Assembly: GCA_033439765.1 (NCBI GenBank)
Contig: JAULSN010000012.1
Span: 186,001 to 250,000 of the forward strand
Source: Lasiosphaeria ovina
Taxonomy: Eukaryota; Ascomycota; Sordariomycetes; Sordariales; Lasiosphaeriaceae
Length of the DNA stretch: 64,000 nucleotides
Direction: 5' to 3'
Program-made: the position numbers and the translations under genes
Notes under the pieces: model-generated
Seen by the model: only the letters and a program-made list of their open reading frames with translations
Database searches by the model: none
What the model was told of the DNA's origin: nothing
Shown here: piece after piece, positions 19,967-31,555 of the stretch
Layout of the letters: the number at the start of each line of letters is the position of its first letter
How positions within the stretch are numbered: the stretch's first letter is position 1

Positions 19967-21541
19967 GGTGAAGTCCGCGGCCAGGCTGCTTGGCCAGCTT
20001 CGCCAGTCCAAGCCCCGCGCCGCCTCTTGGGGTGGTGGTTGTCGACCTTCTCGCTGCCCTTCGCTAGGAAGCTAACATCGCGATTTGTGCTCGCCGAGAT
20101 ACCGCTGCGGGTCGAACGAGTGAAGACACAGCAACAAACAGCAACCTCTCGGGCCAGCTGGCGATAGTTGACTTGTCGGCAGAGAGGACGGTTCAATCCT
20201 GATATGAGCGGCACAACTTGTCCCGGGAAATCTCCAGAAGATCTGGAAAGGATGAAAACAGGAGCAGCAACACAAAATTGCGGACAGGTCAACCTGACGG
20301 GACTAAGCGACGTTGGTTTCCTCAGGGGCAGAGGGTGACGGGAGGGAGAGTGGCCTATACGGGCCCCATGAATGATCGTCACGATTGTCACATTAGGTGG
20401 AGAGAGAGGGCGACGGAATGGAGGAGCCATGCCCAGCTTGGAGAGAGCCCTGCTTGGCCACTACCGAGAAAGCAGACAAAGTGCAGCAACCCACGAGGCC
20501 GGAGGATCCTGTAAGGCTAGAACGGGCAAGAGGCAGAGACGAGCTTCGACTTGGCGGGGGGCGCCACCCGTTTCACTCACCCTGCCGCATTGGAGAAGCG
20601 TCTGTGGAGGGACCGCACATGTACGAGCTGGGACAGCGTCGAGGACGGGGCACATGGCAGACACAGATACCGGTGGCAGCGAGATGAGATCCAAGGGCGA
20701 GCATGCCTCTGCCGCCCAGCAATTGGCTGACGACATTTACCCTCGACCCACGGAGCGTCGATGTCTGGATCTTGTCTCATGTCCCAGCTTCGCGAAGGCC
20801 CGTGCCATGGAGCTGCATGACACGGAGTGTGGGAGACGGGACGAGACCCTGCCACGAGAGACTGCACAGTCAATTGTGCGGGGAAATCTGGGCCACAAAG
20901 AAGAAAGAAGAAAGTAAAGAGGAAGGAAGGCGTATAAACACCCTACCGTTATACATACCCTAAAGACCATGCGCCCAAGAGAGTCTCTTTTCCTCCTCTG
21001 CGCCCACGAGTCGGCCAGCTTCTGCGAAGCTTGCTGCTTTTTAGTACGAGGGGTTGTCGTCGTTGCACCGTTTCAGGGGCAGGGGTCACAGAAACTCGGG
21101 GGTTTGGTCTGTGCGTCATCGCTCTCACCGAGTCGAGATCGCATGAATCTTGATCTATCCCGATGTTCCACTGAAGACTTTCCGGGGTGCTTGACGATCG
21201 TTTGTGGCTCGACTCTCTAGGTGACTGATACACACCCAAAATATGTACTCAGCCCAAGAGCCACGGAGCCCTGTCCCTGCCTGACTTTGACCCCATGGCA
21301 GATCGTTCCCGGCCTCTGGGCCCATCGCCCGACGCATGTTGACTAGCAATCCGAATCGCTCCACACTCCACACAAACAAAAGAGAAGGCAATAAATATTT
21401 CATCTATGTTCCTCGGTCGTCCGTCTATTCGCGTTGTATCGATAGTCTGCCATGCCTTGAAGGCCCTTAAAAACACCAGCACACGCTGTCGCAGCTCAGA
21501 GTTCGTTTCTCATCATAGAGACCGTTCGAGTTGGTCGCCCT
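19967..21541. other. Spacer, no gene seen
   Basis: 1.6 kb between the DUF3433 start and the end of the glutaminyl-tRNA synthetase. Overlapping open frames on both strands (20218-20963) have no family features or agreeing splice sites. Confidence 0.45.
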
Positions 21542-23777
21542 CTAGCTCTTTTCTTTGTCCTCCTTCAGCGACACTATCCGATTCAATATGATCTTGTCAT
21601 CGGTGCTATCCGAATCCAGTGCCTGCATGCTTGTTAGCTGAAGTACCAAGTTGGCCCGTTGATGCGGGGTTGCGGGACTCACAAAGTAGGCTACCCGCAT
21701 TGCCTGGAATCGTACAGTCTCGGGGCCGCTGCTTGAGCCCTTGCCTTCGCCAGCTGCCTCAGGCCAAGGCGCGCGTCGTTTGACCTCATCAAAGCCGGAC
21801 TCAATCATTGCATCGGGATAAACAACCTCGCTGTCTGGGTTGATGTCGTTCAAATACCCACCTTCGGCCGATGCCGGGTTCTCCGACAAGAACAGCGAGT
21901 TATAGATGCGGACCTCGCACTTTCGCGAGCCAGAACCCTCAGCAGCAACCCATTGGATGTACGTCTTGGGCTTCTTGATCTCGCGATCAAAGATAGCGCG
22001 GATCTCAGTGACCTTGCCCGTGGCTTGGTCTTTTGTGAAGCTGGTGGCCTTGATGGGGAAGGGGGCTTGGAGAAGGCCAACTGTCTTGCTTGGTGCTAGG
22101 CGGAAGTAGTCTTTACTATCGACCTCCCGGAAATCGGATCGATCGATATAAACCGTCTTGGTAAACTTGATCTTGTGATCCCCCATGGCTGACTGGGCCT
22201 TGGGAGAAAATGGCACGGTAAGCTCCGTGCCGTCCAAATCGTCCGCGTCCTCAATGACCACAGGCACCGGGTCGAGGACTAGCATTAGCCTCGGCACAGT
22301 GCGTTCAAGATAGCGCCGGACTGTCTGCTCAAAGCGTGAGATCTGAATAATGCTGTTTGTGGTCGTAACACCGAGCTCATTGACGAATTCAAGGATCGCG
22401 CCTGGTGGGACACCCCTTCGACGGACTGCGATGAGCGTGTAGAGGCGGGGGTCATCCCAACCTCGCACAAACTTTTTTTCGACCAATTCTCTCAGCTTGC
22501 GTTTGGAGAGGACGGCCCCAGATAAGCTGAGGCGTCCGTATTCTCGCTGCATTGGCTCATAAACCCCGAGTTCCTTGTTCAGCCATTCGTAGGAGACCCT
22601 GCTGAGGTAGAACTCGGTGGTGCACAGCGAGTGAGTGATGTTTTCGAAGCTGTCGCAGAGACAGCTGTGTTGCTGGTCAGTAAGGGGAAAGTTGCGGAGG
22701 CTGGTGGGTAGTAACTTGCTGTGTGAAATCGTATGTGGGATATATTTTCCACTCCGCCCCGGTTCTGTGGTGAGGCTTGTCTAGAACCCGGTATGCAGCA
22801 AGATCCCACATCTGAGGGTTGCCGTCGGTAATCTAGGGACGTCAGGAAGCTTCCAAGGCTAGCATTTCTGGGGAGCTCACATCTTGCTTCATGCGCAAGA
22901 AAGCCTCTCTGGGCTTGTACTTGCCGTCACGCATGTCGCGGAATTTTCGCATGTTTTCTTCGACGGACTGGTCTGCGTCAGCGCACCGATATCGGGGGCT
23001 CGACCCCTTTTCACCGCCGCGTTGACGTTTTATCTCGTCATCTGCATCGTACAAAGTCAGGAGTCTACCGTCGAGCATCAATTGCCTTGGAAAACATACC
23101 GTCGCAATGACAGACATAGGCTTTGCCGAGCGAGATCAGTTTCTCCGCCATCTCGTACAACTTGCCAAAGTTGTCACTCGAATATGTGATCTTGTAAGGC
23201 TCAAACCCAAGCCACCGTACCATGTCGGCAATGGCTGTGAAGTAGACCTCTTCCTCGGCCTCGGGATTCGTGTCATCATATCGCAGGTAGCTACGCATCA
23301 AGGGTCAGACCATGCTGGAAATGTGGTAAACAAAAACGGACAGACTCACCATTTGCCTCCGTGATACCTGGCGAAGCCAAAGTTCACTGCAATGGCTTTG
23401 GAGTGGCCAATGTGCAGAAAGCCGTTGGGCTCAGGCGGGAATCTTGTCAAAACGGGCTTGACGGGGCGCTCAAGGTAGACGTCGTTCAGGAAGCCCTGCT
23501 TGAACATGGCTTCCGGGTCCATTGGCATGTCTTCGGGCTTGTCTTTGGGTTTCTTTGCCGTGGCCGCAGCTTGGGCATCGAGGGCGGAAGGGGTGCTCTT
23601 TGACTCCTTGCTCTTTTCTTTAGTCGCCTTCTTTGCTCGCTTGGCCAAGCGCTTCTTCAGCTCGCCCTTGGAGACCATCTCTCCAGTCTCCTCGTCGAGC
23701 ATGAGCTTGGGCACATTGTCGGCCGGAGCCTCTCCAAGCTGGAGCTTGGAGGCGGCATCGGTTACGGCGTCCGCCAT
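21542..23777 (-). CDS. GLN4: Cytosolic glutaminyl-tRNA synthetase
   Basis: Six exons, 23777-23350, 23290-23100, 23041-22881, 22832-22720, 22664-21683 and 21622-21542, give 651 aa with every phase agreeing. It charges tRNA-Gln with glutamine. A Lys-rich N-terminus ([16 protein letters not shown]) precedes the class I catalytic core: [19 protein letters not shown] (HIGH at residues 122-125), [15 protein letters not shown] across intron 1, YVCHCDDDEIK across intron 2, then TYDFTH and [15 protein letters not shown] across intron 4, and VLSKRKL as the KMSKS-equivalent. The C-terminal beta-barrel domains follow, ending at a short exon after RVAYF. Intron 4 uses a GC donor (CACA|GCAAGT). Intron 5 is 60 nt and in frame, so it is easily missed. 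The ATG at 23777 is used; the upstream in-frame codon is GTG. Confidence 0.95.
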
Positions 23778-24309
23778 GGCTGGCTGCTGGGGCACTTTCT
23801 ATATGGCGCTGGACTTGAGGTGAAAGTTTGAAGCAAGAGGTCGCACCGCTGTCGAGGTTCGTGAACTCTATGCTATTTGCAGACAGAGAGTTGGTGAGGG
23901 TTGACAGGGCCGATGGGTTGTGTCGGGTGAGTCAGTCCAGATAATTAACGGCAGGATTAATTGTCAGAGCTGGCTTGGAGGGGCAGAGGGGCAAGAGACC
24001 GGGATCGGGTTTCAGGCTTCAAGATAAGATAAAGTGGGGAATCACAACCCTAACCCCAGCAATTTACCACTACCTGATCAGGAGGCGTTAGCTGCCAATG
24101 CGCCCTAACACCCCGCTTTCGTCATCGCTCAGGCGCATCAGCGGGCAACAAGCTCGGTCGCGGGACTGCGTGCCGCCAAACAACCGAGTTACCTACCACC
24201 TACCAACCTACACACATAGCTTTGCTCTCCTCGATTTTCCACATCGCACAATCAACTACACAATTCCACGCTCACGACACTACTACACGCCAGTCACAGT
24301 ACTCTGTAC
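23778..24309. other. Divergent promoter, tRNA synthetase / macrodomain gene
   Basis: 532 bp between divergent start codons. The right part is C/A-rich leader-like sequence. No separate gene. Confidence 0.5.
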
Positions 24310-25275
24310 ATGCCCTTGCGCCCGTTAGTCAAGATGACAGTCATCGACGCGAGCGACATCCCGACCCTCTCGTTGCTGTACAAGCTGCACAAGCTAGTGG
24401 CGGCGCCGGCAGGCACGAAGCCGCGGCCGACACTGGCCGGGCCCAAGACGATCCCGGTGCCGTCCAAGGCGCTCAACGACCGCGTGGGCGTCGTGCGCGG
24501 CGACATCACCACGCTGGGGGTCGACGCCATTGTCAACGCGGCGAACCGGTCTCTGCTGGGCGGCGGAGGCGTCGACGGGGCGATCCACCGGGCGGCGGGC
24601 GCGGGCTTGGTGCGCGAGTGCGAGCGGCTGGGCGGGTGCGCGACGGGCGCGGCCAAGATCACGGGCGCGTACCGGCTGCCGTGCCGCCGCGTGATCCACG
24701 CCGTCGGCCCCGTGTACGACCCTGGCGAGCACGAGGCCAGCGAGACGGACCTGGCCAGCTGCTACACGCGCAGCCTCGAGCTGGCCGCCGAGAACGGCTG
24801 CCGCTCCGTCGCCTTCAGCGCCCTCAGCACCGGCGTCTACGGCTACCCCAGCCGCTGGGCCGCCCCGGCCGCCCTGAGCGCCGTCCGCAAGTTCCTCGTC
24901 GACCACCCCGCCCGCGCCGGCATTGACAAGGTCATCTTTGTCACGTTTGAGAAGAAGGATGTCGATGCGTACAACGAGAGCCTGCCGTGAGTCTGCGTCC
25001 AGTACTCCCTCGCATCTTGTGGTCTCCCGAGAACAACGTCCGCTAACCAAGCCGTCTGCTCTCTCTCACTTTGCAGGATATTCTTCCCTCCGGTTCCCGA
25101 CGAGGAAGTGACCACTGCGGCCGAGCATCCAACGACAGGCGAGGCCAACGACAAGCAGGAGACAGAGGCTGAACTCGAGGCCGAGGCTGAAGCCGTCGCC
25201 AACGAGCTGCCCGACCCGCCGACGAGCGACCCGGTCGATCCGGAGAATGACGGGAAGAGGCAGAAGCACGATTAA
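24310..25275 (+). CDS. MacroD-type macrodomain protein (ADP-ribose hydrolase family)
   Basis: Exons 24310-24986 and 25077-25275 (90-nt intron, GTGAGT...TTGCAG) give 291 aa; an ATG 24 nt downstream is an alternative start. The macrodomain spans roughly residues 55-225: VVRGDITTLGVDAIVNAAN, then LLGGGGVDGAIHRAAG, GAAKITGAYRLPCRRVIHAV and FSALSTGVYGYP. The Asn of NAAN and the GGGVDGAI loop are the residues used by MacroD enzymes to remove mono-ADP-ribose from proteins or deacetylate O-acetyl-ADP-ribose, so hydrolase activity is likely rather than mere binding. The second exon adds an acidic tail of about 65 residues rich in Glu/Ala ending in KRQKHD, a possible nuclear signal. It is divergent from the glutaminyl-tRNA synthetase. 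Confidence 0.92.
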
Positions 25276-25895
25276 GGGGCGGCGGCAAAACACGGGGAAG
25301 GCGGCGCAAGGGGAAACTAGGCCAGGGTGAGAATTCAGCCTTCGGCGCATTTAGGGGCTTTGTTATCTTGATTTCGTTGTCTTATCAATATTGGTGTTCA
25401 GGGACCTTGCAGACAAGCGTGGTACGTCTTACATAGGGTTCCGGAAGACCGCAGGGAGACGAGGAGTGACGGGAAGAGGGAGAGTCTTCGCCGGCCAGAT
25501 GCAATGCAATATTTTCTCCACGTCTCCCTCCACAGCCACCAAAGGGTTCGATATGGGCTGCCGGGTACGGATAGCAGAGAGAAGCACCTGGAGTTCAGTC
25601 TTTGCGAGTTACGGTCGCAGGCTGTTGTGTTACGGGCACAGAGAGAAGCGAGCTGATATTTTATAACTCCTAGCATCCCTTTTTTGGGGCTTTGGTTTGT
25701 TTATTTCCTAGTGATTTCCCCTCCTTTCCTTTTTCTTCCCTTCCTTTTACCTTCGGACAAATTGGGAAAACAAGGAGAAATACATACTTAGAGACCAAGC
25801 ACTCACACAGCCTATCAATGACCAACCCCCCAAGTTATCATACTCCTCCCGCACCTCTCCGTTTCTCCTCGGCCTGACTGATATAGCAGAAGGAC
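25276..25895. other. Spacer between convergent genes
   Basis: 3' flanks of the macrodomain gene and the zincin-like gene. T- and CT-rich tracts (25680-25750), no gene. Confidence 0.5.
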
Positions 25896-28800
25896 CTAGC
25901 TGCCTTGCTTCCCCGCTCCGGTTCTGGGGATCAGCTCGATCCGCCTCACCTTGGCATCCCCTGTGCCTGCGCCTGACGGTTCGCCGTCCGAGGACTCGGG
26001 ATCCCTCCTCCTCTTGCTGCCCTTCTTCTTTGGTTTCGGATCTTCGCTTGATTCCATATCTATATCCATCAGGTCCGCGGCTAGGCTGCCTAGCGAGAAG
26101 TTCCTCGGGCGAGGAGGAGCTGTCGGCGTATTGCGCGGCGCCCCTGTCGGGCTCACCGCCCCAGTCTCCGCCTCCTGGCCCGCGGGCTCTTTCAGCCTGC
26201 GCCTCTTGTTGCCAGCCAGGCGTTGATCTCCGGTGCCGTAGATGTCTGTTGTTGTTGTTGTTGTTGTTGTTGTTGTGGCGGGTGGTTTGCCGTCTGAGGA
26301 TCTGGAAGTCCTCCTCCTCTTACCCCTAGTCGGTGGTGTTTTGCCCGCTTCCCGCTCCTCCCCCAAGATCTCGGCCTCTAACCGGGCAAGGCCGCCTGGC
26401 ATATTCGGTCGGCGTGGGGCTGTTGCCGGCTTATTTCCCGGTGGCCCTGTCGCCGTGCTCTGCGGGACTCTTGTTGGCTTGTTTGCCGGGGCTCCTGCTT
26501 GTGTGCTTCCTGCGGCTCCTACCGGTTTGCTTGCCGAGTCCCGTGGCGGTTTGCCTGTCGAGGCTCTCGCCGGTTTGCTTGCCGGGGCTCCCGCCGGTTT
26601 GCTTGCCGGGGCTCCCGCCGGTTTGCTTGCCGGGGCTCCCGCCGGTTTGCTTGCCGGGGCTCCCGTCGGTTTGCTTGCCGGCACCGTTGCCGTCGTTTTC
26701 GCCGGTGCTACTGCTCGTGTGCTTCCTTGGGCTGCTGTTGGCTTCGCCCCCCCGGTTCCCACTCCTTGGCTCTTCTTGAGACTCTGCTGGAGCTGCCGTT
26801 GATCACGGAGTCTGTCCTTGGCAGCCTGGTCCGGGTTCATCAAGGACTGCTTGTACGCCGTGGCGCCGAAGAATTTCTGAATCATATCATCCGTGACGCC
26901 CTTGTCCTGCAGTTCCTTTTCCACCTTTGACTCGACATCTTGCGAGTACGAGGGGGCCCTCACGCCCCACTTGTCTAGCTCATCGTACCACTTTTGCGAT
27001 GCTGCTACGCTGCTGACCGATGGGGCCTTGGAGCCAGGCAACCCGCTCCAGAAAGGGCCGCTTCCATACGGATATGTGGTAAGTTTTGCTACCCTCAGCC
27101 GTGGTTAGAACCAAATATGCTTGTTTGTGTGCGGAGTTTGGCCCGTGTCACCATCAGGCAAGGGGGATTTGACGGGTGGGTACTAACATCTACCTTCTGG
27201 TCCTATTAGGGGGATGGCAGGCCGGACGGACTCAAAGACTTTGGCAGTAGCATCCCATCTTGACGGTGTTTTTCCGAAGCTCCGGTTCGCCACCATGCTC
27301 TTGATCTCGGCCTCAATGTTGGCGACCTCTTCACTGTCGGAGGCGGGCGGGTCCGGCGGCCTGGAGAAGCCTGTGACGTCGAAGAACTTTTCGATGACAT
27401 CGCGGACGACGGGCGGCGCGAGGAGAATCTCCTTGGCTGCCAGCTTCTCCAAAGTCTCGACACGCTTGAGCCACTGGCTGTGGCCAATTGCCTCTAGGGA
27501 CTGGTGGCCCTGGCCGAAGACTTGGCCCGTATATGTCAGGTAGCGGGTACCCGGCTTGAGGAACTTGCTAGTATCCCGGCAGAGCGTCTCGGTCCTGGCT
27601 AGCTCACTTGCAGCGACGCGCAGCTTGACGGCGAGGGGCTCGAGATCGGTGGGCTCGCCCAATCTTTTTACGCAGTCGAGGATGGCGTTGATATGTTTGG
27701 CGACGTTGTCGATCGTTTCCTCAAGGTCGTCGTGGAGAAGCTGGTATAGTTGGAGCCCACCAAGTTTGTAGAGTTCTTGGCGCAGGCCAACACTTGCGGT
27801 TAGGAATTCTCGCACATGGATCTGGGCTTGCTGGATCTCTTCGACGAGGAGGTTGTGGATATCCGTGATGGTACCGATGGCAGAGTCCATAGCCTTTTTC
27901 ATGTCGGCGGAGGCGGTGGTCTTGACGGCGCGTGTTGAGTTTGGAGCTACCAGCTTCTGGCACGCCTGGGATCCCAGAACCGACTGCGTGTTGAAGGCTG
28001 CGAGAAGCTTGCTCAGCTGGGCGGAGCGAAGGGGCCAGACATTGCTGAGGTATCTCCATTTCTGCATTGCAGTAGCGGGCTGCAGTCGGTCCAGTATCAT
28101 CTGCGTCAGATACATATGAACGATGGGGTAGCCAGCCTGTTCCAGGCGGCTTAATGCAATCATCATCAACCGACCGTCTTGGCGGCCAAACAGGTGGTAC
28201 ACGCCAGCCGGCGCAGGCCTCTGCCCTCGAGTGAGAACAGAAATTTGCCCTCCGTCGTAGAGATTGAGCGCCCGGTGGCCATATTTTGGCCATGCCTCCG
28301 ACCAGAACTCTTCCTTGAAGAGTCGTATAGGCTTTTCGAGAGGCACAAACGACATGTATTTCTCGATAGGCAGTGGAGGGGTGAGCAATATCTGCTCGCT
28401 TTTGCCTTGACGCTGACGCTCGCCTGGACCCGGCCATCTCTCCAAACAGACGTCGACGGCCATAGCTTGAAACAGAGGTAATTTCCTAGTTAATAGTTGC
28501 TAGTTAGTCGGCTAGGTAATTTAGAAAAATACAAAGACCGCCAAAGGGGTAAACTAACCAAGGCCTAGCACAATTATCACTATTCTCCGGCAGTGGCCCT
28601 CCGCCCCACAGCTTTCAGTGCAAGGGGAAGTCAGTTGTAGAACTAGCAGGCCCGAGAAACTAGAACTGTGAGTTATAGTAGGACTGGGACTGAACCTACT
28701 TGCTTCTCGAATGCCCACCCCAGCTCCGCAACGGGTTCGTCATCCCAGTATGGCTCTTCCCAGTCCATGTGTCCCGTTTCAAATAGCTTTCTGAGCGCTC

Positions 28801-30548
28801 GCCGCGCAGCGTCATTCAAGCCCTGGAGTTGTCTGGGGAGGTCGGCCGGAGGGGCATCGGCATGTCTGCACAGCAAGCCACTGGCGAAATGCGCAGCGTG
28901 CTAAGCTCACTCGCAAATGAACATCAACAAACTATCGGGCATATACATAAGGTAGTTAGCCAGCCTTGGCTTGGGTCTTGACTTACCGCTAACTCGTGCA
29001 GAATAGTAGACGCCAGCATGAGGCAGCAGGCTGCTTTCTCGGCCTGGTTGAAGACGGGCACGAGCAGAGGCCACAAGGCCTCGGCCGCGATCTGAATCCT
29101 AATGTGCGCCTTTGCGGCATCACTTGACAGCTTCTTAACTGCTTGGCCATAAGTATGTTTGATATTGTATTCGGGCCTGTCGTCGTTCATCCTGTGGCCG
29201 CTGCGAATACAGATGGTGAGCCGGTCATTGAGGAATCCTTTCACGGACGTGACAGAATCATATCCCCCGTTCTTGGCCGCCATCGCGTCTGGGCCCAGCG
29301 TGGCAGGGTCAAAGTCTGTCTTTAGCTGCATTAGAGGTCCATCCGCCTGTCGTTTGGCAGGGTCGCGGCCGTCACGGCCTGGCATTGTAATGGGGCGCCG
29401 GCTGTAGATATCGAGAACAGCTCGCCAGAACGGATGGCCACCTCGGAGGACGCGCGAGACGAGCTGGAGTGCGGGCTGCATGGCCATCCATACGACTTCG
29501 TTGCTCTAACCATCAATCACTTCCTCTTCAGCGTCTGTCGCGTCCCAGCCCAGTCAGTGAAAAAAAGGGGGGGAGAGGTGCTGCTTACCGCCGAAAGCTC
29601 TCCCGTCGCGCCAAATAGGTCGAACCAGTACATTGGCAACATGTCACCACTCCATTCTCCACGATCCTCCAACCATTCGACCCATCGATGTCGCTCTACT
29701 AGCGGGTGCAAGGGCCCAGTCAAGTCCGAATCGAGAGACATGTCACTGGCTCTGATGTGGTTGGCCATGACTACGAGCCCAGATCGCTCTCTCTGTTCCA
29801 TGTCGTCAGCCATTTGTATGTACAAAGTACTCAGCCAGTTGGTACCTGTGTAGGCAGTCGGACCTACCTCGTCGGTTGTGAACTCGGGATAGAAAATCCT
29901 CTGATAATCTGCGTCGTCGTGCATCATGGCTATCAACTTCTTCATATAGTAATAGACATCTTGGTTATCCTGGCCCTTGTGTTTGGCAAGGAAGTCGATG
30001 AAATTTCCCATGCCGCCAAGTTCACGGGCTTTTTCCTCGACGTCGGCCATGTCGATATATTTCTTTCCCGGAAATGGAGTGTCAACTTTTCGGCTTGTCG
30101 ACCGCGTTGGCGACATCCTGGAGCGTCCGATCGGGCGTGCTTGGGAGTTGATACCGAATCGCTGCGCATATATAGTCGGCTTCTTCTTCTTATCTCCCTC
30201 CCGTAAGGCAGGCCGCAGAGTCGCCATCGGTTCACGTCTCATGCTCACGGTATCCTTTCCCTGCTTGATCAGGATGGGTTCCAGGTCTTGCCACACTGGG
30301 TCTGTCCATGGCGGGATGTGCTCGACAGTCACCCAGGTACCGTCTTTCGTCTTCCTCTTATTCTTCTTCTGGTCTTTAAATGATGGCTTTATCCTGGCTC
30401 TGCTCTCCTCACGAACAGGGATGTCCTGATCTCTGATAGAATCGATGGCCTGTTCTATCAAACTCCAATCATAAACAGCCGGCTGAGAAACGGGACCAGG
30501 GCCAGCGGAGGGCCCAGCGGAGGGCCCAGCGGCAGTACCGGTCGCCAT
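25896..30548 (-). CDS. Putative HExxH zincin-like protein with low-complexity basic tail
   Basis: Model: exons 30548-29589, 29505-28987, 28900-28700, 28499-27194 and 27088-25896, 1392 aa. After a Gly/Pro/Ser N-terminus and a basic region, a large folded region leads to STILHELAHAAHF: the HExxH motif (residues about 490-494) of zinc metallopeptidases, formed only when intron 2 is removed (HELA|H). About 55 residues on comes WEEPYWDDEPVAELGWAFE, with candidate third-ligand Glu residues. Exon 4 (PLPIEKYMSFVPLEKPIRLF) looks like the continuation of this domain, then a helical segment. The last exon encodes Ala/Pro/Lys repeats, a 10-Thr run and several basic clusters (KKKGSKRRR), suggesting the nucleus. 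The exon 3-4 junction is the weak point: donor GTAGGT with an acceptor at 28501, or GTTCAG with one near 28466. If neither is used, these are two genes, 28673-30548 and 25896-28463 (820 aa). Peptidase activity is inference. Confidence 0.6.
26247..26276. repeat. GTT/AAC trinucleotide repeat (poly-Thr)
   Basis: About ten GTT units on the plus strand, read as ten Thr codons (ACA/ACN) in the minus-strand zincin-like gene. Confidence 0.85.
26571..26690. repeat. 24-bp coding minisatellite, about five units
   Basis: Nearly identical 24-bp units containing TTTGCTTGCCGGGGCTCCC are read on the minus strand as the 8-residue repeat GAPASKPA. Units at the edges are diverged (for example ARASTGKPPRDSASKP). 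Confidence 0.85.
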
Positions 30549-31555
30549 GGCTGAGAATAGAAGCGGGAGTAGTAGAGTTACAAGAGGGGCCGGAACCGAG
30601 GAAGAAGAGGGCCGACGGCTACGAGCTATGACTGACAGCTTCGCTTCGTAGACGGAACGAAGCTGGAAACCCAACGCGGCAGGGGATGGCAAAAGGGCTG
30701 GAGCATGCAACACTACACGGAAAATCTCCGTGCTAAAGCTTTTCTGGTTTCCAAACCCCCAAGGAAAGAATGTTCTCGTTGCACATGACATTGACGATAC
30801 ATACCTGTCTACTTATTGTCGCCGTATTAAGGATTTAGAGCCCTAGTAGAACCCATCAAACAAAGAGTCACGCCTCTGAGCACGGTTGGAAAGCATCCCC
30901 AATTACACAAAGCCTCCGTTTCCGGAGCCGGATTGACTTGGCCAAGCAGTCAAAAGCATAAAGGAGGCGAAGTCAAAGAGAATCCAAAATGCCAATGGCT
31001 TCCTCAAAATCTCATGCAATGGTTAGGTTAATTGAGGTAGTCTTCATTTGAGAACAAACAAAGGAACTCACATGGTTGCCCGGCTGGCTATCTAAGAGGC
31101 CTGCATCGACACAACATGGCTGTATTTGCTTGCATGGGCTTTTTAAATGGGCTTCAGAACAGCGTAAAGGGGCTTCGAGATCAAAACAGGAAAGGGAGCA
31201 AATCACAAACTGGAGGCAGTTCCATGTTTGTAAAGATCATTCTTTCTATTGATCTATGTGCGTCCTCTATTTTCTAGACTAGCCTCACGATCCAAGCGTA
31301 TTGCCCAGTTCGTCCCTCTGTCCAGCCGATTGAGAACCATAAGCCAATCATCCCGCGGGTCTCCCGTCCTCGGAATGATCAGGCACGCCTCCCGGCCGAG
31401 GTTACACGCACGCATGTCGTGAGAAATTATCATCATTGGCAAAACATAAGAGATACGTAAACCCGAGATGCCTTTCCATGCAAACCGAACCCTAAAAAAG
31501 CAACTGTTTTGATATCCGAAGAACAAAAGGCGACGAAATTCACAGCGCGAACACA
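30549..31555. other. Spacer between zincin-like gene and eEF3
   Basis: 1 kb: promoter of the zincin-like gene and 3' flank of eEF3 (both minus). Short open frames are unsupported. Confidence 0.5.

Noticed and set aside
20218..20963. Overlapping open frames on both strands
   Set aside because: No family similarity, no agreeing splice sites, and both strands are open because the sequence is GC-rich.
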